DNA from: an uncultured Eubacteriales bacterium
GTDB lineage: Bacteria; Bacillota; Clostridia; Lachnospirales; Anaerotignaceae
Length of the DNA stretch: 8,874 nt
Direction: 5' to 3'
Assembly (NCBI GenBank): GCA_902406135.1
Contig: CABPCX010000059.1
Location: 1-8,874, forward strand
Shown here: piece after piece, positions 6,691-8,874 of the stretch
Layout of the letters: each line of letters begins with the position of its first letter
How positions within the stretch are numbered: the first letter of the stretch is position 1
Notes under the pieces: model-generated
Databases searched by the model: none
Seen by the model: the letters and a program-made list of their open reading frames with translations, nothing else
What the model was told of the DNA's origin: nothing
Translations under genes and position numbers: made by a program

Positions 6691-6719
6691 ATAATAATAT
6701 ATTTTGCGCCTTATTGCAA
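6691..6719 (-). promoter_or_regulatory. Candidate promoter for the SEC-C-sua5-ywlE-rpiB-upp-tagO run
   Basis: On the minus strand TTGCAA (6719-6714) and TATTAT (6696-6691) are separated by 17 bases in the AT-rich gap between usp and the SEC-C gene. Both boxes are reasonable but not ideal matches to the sigma-A consensus. There is no clear terminator after usp, so transcription may also read through from it. Confidence 0.45.
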
Positions 6720-6737
6720 CAAAAATCTATAAATTCA

Positions 6738-7193
6738 TTAAGCTCTGAGTGCTTCGACCTCAGCCTGTCTCTTAACGATTATTATTTCCACTCCGCATCT
6801 TTTGAGAACTTTTTCTATTTTATCAAATTCGGATTCTTTAACTTTCTGCATTTCAACGAATTTTATAGGCGGTTCACCAAGAACTATTTTTGTTATTCCA
6901 TACTCTTCAATAAATGATCCTATGGCAGCTGCTACATCCTCACTGCAGAGCATATGTATCATACCGCCTTTTTCACTGCCGTATTCAAAAAGCTTATCAA
7001 GCATTATAGGTGTATTTTCGTTGTTGAAAATACTTGTTCCTTTGTTTACATGAAGTATGTGCAGCTCCGCATTAAATCTGTCTGCGACCTCTGCCGCCGT
7101 ATCAATAAGTCTTTCTGAATTATACTGTGCCGTTATACAGGCTACAACTTTATTTGTACCAAAAGGTGCCGAAGCATCGAAATCTCTGACCAT
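6738..7193 (-). CDS. Universal stress protein family domain, KdpD-like
   Basis: The 151-residue protein resembles a single universal stress protein (Usp) domain. After a short leader, KVVACITAQYNSERLIDTAA (15-34) and AELHILHV (42-49) match the first strand, helix and second strand of the fold. The wording is closest to the Usp domain inside KdpD sensor kinases (SERLI..AA..ADR.NAE..). The fourth strand KIVLGEPP (102-109) should start the G-2X-G-9X-G(S/T) ATP loop, but after the first glycine the loop residues are missing, so classic UspA-type ATP binding is unlikely. It probably acts as a small cytosolic regulatory or binding protein. The role is unknown and no kdp gene is in the window. The longest frame starts at TTG 7199, only two bases from the AGGAGG; the ATG at 7193 is eight bases away and is preferred. 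Confidence 0.75.
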   Translation of the reverse strand: MVRDFDASAPFGTNKVVACITAQYNSERLIDTAAEVADRFNAELHILHVNKGTSIFNNENTPIMLDKLFEYGSEKGGMIHMLCSEDVAAAIGSFIEEYGITKIVLGEPPIKFVEMQKVKESEFDKIEKVLKRCGVEIIIVKRQAEVEALRA

Positions 7194-7201
7194 TAGCAAA
7201 A

Positions 7202-7207
7202 CCTCCT
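7202..7207 (-). promoter_or_regulatory. Ribosome binding site that decides the usp start
   Basis: A perfect AGGAGG on the minus strand lies eight bases before ATG 7193 and only two bases before the alternative TTG at 7199. Confidence 0.75.
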
Positions 7208-7298
7208 CTTATATCGGTTTTATATCTATTATCTGTTTCCTGTTTTCTATCTTATGTGTTTATACTATTGTCGTTTTTGTCTGTCGTTTGCTACACTA

Positions 7299-7360
7299 CA
7301 ATATTAACACACTAATTTGAAATAATATTGAACACATAATTAAAAATTTCTTAAATTAGT
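7299..7360. repeat. Interleaved inverted repeats upstream of usp
   Basis: CAATATTA at 7299-7306 is the exact reverse complement of TAATATTG at 7323-7330 (16-base spacer). ACTAATTT at 7311-7318 is the reverse complement of AAATTAGT at 7353-7360. They interleave in an AT-rich stretch about 105-165 bases upstream of the usp start. They may be operator half-sites or merely AT-rich coincidence. I found no convincing promoter between them and the gene. The rest of the 7200-7375 gap is AT-rich leader without a supported gene. Confidence 0.35.
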
Positions 7361-7375
7361 ATGATGCATTGATAA

Positions 7376-7415
7376 AGCCCCGTTAAATTGCATCAAATAT
7401 CAATAAAACGAGGCT
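7376..7415 (-). terminator. Terminator-like hairpin after the exported repeat-protein gene
   Basis: On the minus strand AGCCTCGTT (7415-7407) pairs with AACGGGGCT (7384-7376), nine pairs including one G-U. An internal loop and a further TTG/CAA pairing lie within the 22-base loop. Only a short TTTAT tract follows, so it is a weaker terminator than the others here. It begins 11 bases after the stop codon. Confidence 0.55.
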
Positions 7416-7426
7416 GTATTTTATAC

Positions 7427-8392
7427 TTATTTACAATTATAGATTTTTATCGCAGTATACCAGGGTATATACACTGCTGAGTTATAGATATATGCATCTG
7501 CATCCTTTTCATAGGTCTGTCCATTGGTAAGAAGGCTTCCGCCCTTCTCATAAGAAACATCTATACGGCTGTCTCCGCATAAAATTTCCAGATATATTTT
7601 ATCAACTTTCTTTTCGGCTTCTTCTTTGTTGTCATACAACCAAAGGGCATCAGAAAGCTGTACGTCTCCTGTACCGGGTTTTATGGCTATAGTCTCACCG
7701 TTGAAAGACCATTCCGAGCCCGAAGCCTTGAGAAAATCAGCCAGAGATACATAATGGGTATTAAAATCAGAGGCATAAAGTCCCCTGAGTTTTTCTCCGT
7801 TTTTAAGAAGTATGCCGACTTCTTTTGTGGTCTTGGCTAATTCGGCGTTGAGCCTGCCTGTTACAATTACATTTCCAATATCGGATTCTACTTCATTGTA
7901 TTCACCGTTTCCTTCAACGGATAACGTCCTGTTTTCGGCATTCCATTCAACGCTGTAGCCGTAATTTCTCAAATCTTCACATACAATGGCAGTCTGTCCG
8001 CCCACATTGTATCCCTTTATCTCTTTTCCGTTTAAAAAGGTCTTTATGTCGGTCTCATATATCCTGTCAGGTGCCTTATGCGAATAGTATCCCTCAGGCA
8101 GGATATAGAGGCTTATGTCCCTTTTATATCCTGCATCCTGTGGATTATTATATCTGTCATTTATTTCAAGTGTTCTGTCCTGCGGATTCCAGATAATATC
8201 AAAGCCAAAGTACCCCAGGTCTTCACCCAGAATCACCGTCTGGCCTCCTATATTATAAGAGTTTATTTTTCTGCCGTAAAAGTCCGTCCGGATATCCGTA
8301 GGATAAATATATCCGGCTGTATCTCCAGGTTTCGCCCAGGCCGTTGTGCTTATTAAAGCAGCAATAATGGCTGTTAATACTATCTTTTTCAT
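7427..8392 (-). CDS. Exported protein with copper amine oxidase N-terminal-like (stalk) repeats
   Basis: This 321-residue protein starts with a clear signal peptide: two lysines, a hydrophobic stretch and an A-x-A-like site ending TTAWA at about residue 20. Two repeats follow at about 29-78 and 111-160, each reading Y-x-TDI-x-T, then G-K/R-x-I, YN-I/V-GGQT, EDL, G-F/Y, WN and RTL. This resembles the copper amine oxidase N-terminal/stalk domain common in secreted clostridial proteins. A third, worn copy may lie at 191-240 (GLYASDF, SLADFL, WSFNGETIAI). The C-terminal ~80 residues show no motif I know. No sortase signal, lipobox or membrane anchor is visible, so it may be free or wall-associated. 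GGAGG lies six bases before the ATG, and the gene starts 19 bases after the cyclophilin gene, so they are probably co-transcribed. The function is unknown; the domain name does not imply amine oxidase activity. Confidence 0.8.
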   Translation of the reverse strand: MKKIVLTAIIAALISTTAWAKPGDTAGYIYPTDIRTDFYGRKINSYNIGGQTVILGEDLGYFGFDIIWNPQDRTLEINDRYNNPQDAGYKRDISLYILPEGYYSHKAPDRIYETDIKTFLNGKEIKGYNVGGQTAIVCEDLRNYGYSVEWNAENRTLSVEGNGEYNEVESDIGNVIVTGRLNAELAKTTKEVGILLKNGEKLRGLYASDFNTHYVSLADFLKASGSEWSFNGETIAIKPGTGDVQLSDALWLYDNKEEAEKKVDKIYLEILCGDSRIDVSYEKGGSLLTNGQTYEKDADAYIYNSAVYIPWYTAIKIYNCK

Positions 8393-8411
8393 ACCGCACC
8401 TCCGGGAAATA

Positions 8412-8874
8412 TTATTCTCCGTAGTTTTCGAATGTTATAGACTCGATTATTACATCATCGGCAGGCTTATCGTTTTCGTCAACAGCTACAGAAGCAATGG
8501 CATCAACAACTTCCATTCCTTCAAATACCTGTCCAAATACTGTATGGCAGTAGTCAAGGTGAGGTGTACCGCCTATTTCATTGTAAATCTGGCGTGCCTC
8601 GTCTGAATAGTTTACCTTTACCATATTTCCTGTCTGGCTGTTGTAGAGTACGTTTTCTGTGCCGTATTCAGCAACTATTTCATCAATATAATCCCAGTAG
8701 CCTTCTGTAACGGTTTTAGCCTGAACAATAAAGAACTGGCTTCCGTTTGTGTTGGGGCCGGCATTAGCCATGGAAAGTGCTCCTCTGAAGTTATAGAGAT
8801 TAGGAGAAAATTCGTCTTCAAAGTATTCTCCATACATACTCTCTCCGCCGCTGCCTGTTCCTGTGGGGTCGCCG
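8412..8874 (-). CDS. Cyclophilin-type peptidyl-prolyl cis-trans isomerase, 5' end outside window
   Basis: The frame is open to the right edge and shows the last 153 residues of a cyclophilin, a prolyl isomerase that assists folding. The visible part starts at [12 protein letters not shown], the conserved loop upstream of FEDEF, so the ATG at 8837 is internal and not the start. [17 protein letters not shown] and [17 protein letters not shown] are textbook family signatures. Between SQFFIVQ and the TPHLD stretch that precedes HTVFG there is an insert of roughly 45 residues, rich in acidic and aromatic residues, absent from short bacterial cyclophilins. The N-terminus is missing, so I cannot tell whether it is cytosolic or an exported lipoprotein. 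Its co-transcribed neighbour is exported, which makes an extracellular folding role worth considering. Confidence 0.93.
   Translation of the reverse strand, partial: GDPTGTGSGGESMYGEYFEDEFSPNLYNFRGALSMANAGPNTNGSQFFIVQAKTVTEGYWDYIDEIVAEYGTENVLYNSQTGNMVKVNYSDEARQIYNEIGGTPHLDYCHTVFGQVFEGMEVVDAIASVAVDENDKPADDVIIESITFENYGE

Noticed and set aside
7200..7298. Promoter directly upstream of usp
   Set aside because: TAGTAT and TATAAA boxes exist but none has a credible -35 at 16-18 bases, so no promoter is called.
8412..8837. Cyclophilin gene starting at the ATG at 8837
   Set aside because: The frame continues upstream to the window edge with the conserved [10 protein letters not shown] loop, so this methionine is internal and the gene is partial.

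Overview
The window looks like chromosomal housekeeping DNA from a Clostridia-class Firmicute, most plausibly a Lachnospiraceae-like gut anaerobe. The reasons are moderate G+C, strong AGGAGG ribosome binding sites, DnaD/DnaI-type helicase loading genes, a YwlE-type arginine phosphatase, and the linkage of sua5, ywlE, rpiB, upp and a TagO/WecA-type transferase that is common in Firmicutes. Genus assignment is inference. Every gene I can support lies on the minus strand, so the text below reads from right to left.

Right edge, 8874 to 7200. The 3' part of a cyclophilin-type peptidyl-prolyl isomerase gene runs in from outside the window. It is followed 19 bases later by a gene for an exported protein with two clear repeats resembling the copper amine oxidase N-terminal (stalk) domain. 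A hairpin at 7376-7415 probably ends this pair. A repeat-rich AT-rich spacer then leads to a stand-alone gene for a KdpD-like universal stress protein domain (6738-7193).

Centre, 6720 to 2380. A promoter at 6691-6719 precedes a six-gene run: a SEC-C zinc-motif protein, the threonylcarbamoyl-AMP synthase Sua5 (tRNA t6A modification), a YwlE-like protein-arginine phosphatase, ribose-5-phosphate isomerase B, uracil phosphoribosyltransferase, and a polyprenyl-phosphate GlcNAc-1-phosphate transferase. Gaps run from a one-base overlap to 67 bases. The run ends at a strong terminator (2380-2411) that contains the last stop codon.

Left, 2364 to 318. A consensus-like promoter (2336-2364) drives two coupled replication genes, a DnaD-domain protein and a DnaI/DnaC-type AAA+ helicase loader, ending at a terminator (318-349). 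The last 317 bases hold two tandem candidate promoters, three short GGGG/CCCC palindromes and an excellent ribosome binding site in front of a gene of which only four codons are visible.

I see no CRISPR array, insertion sequence, phage gene, tRNA, rRNA or defence system. Nothing here amounts to a clearly new biological system. The points most worth a second look are the repeat-bearing leader at the left edge, the uncharacterised exported repeat protein beside the cyclophilin, the SEC-C protein coupled to sua5, and the inverted repeats upstream of the stress-protein gene. Three gene starts were set shorter than the longest open frame on ribosome-binding-site evidence: rpiB, the SEC-C gene and usp.
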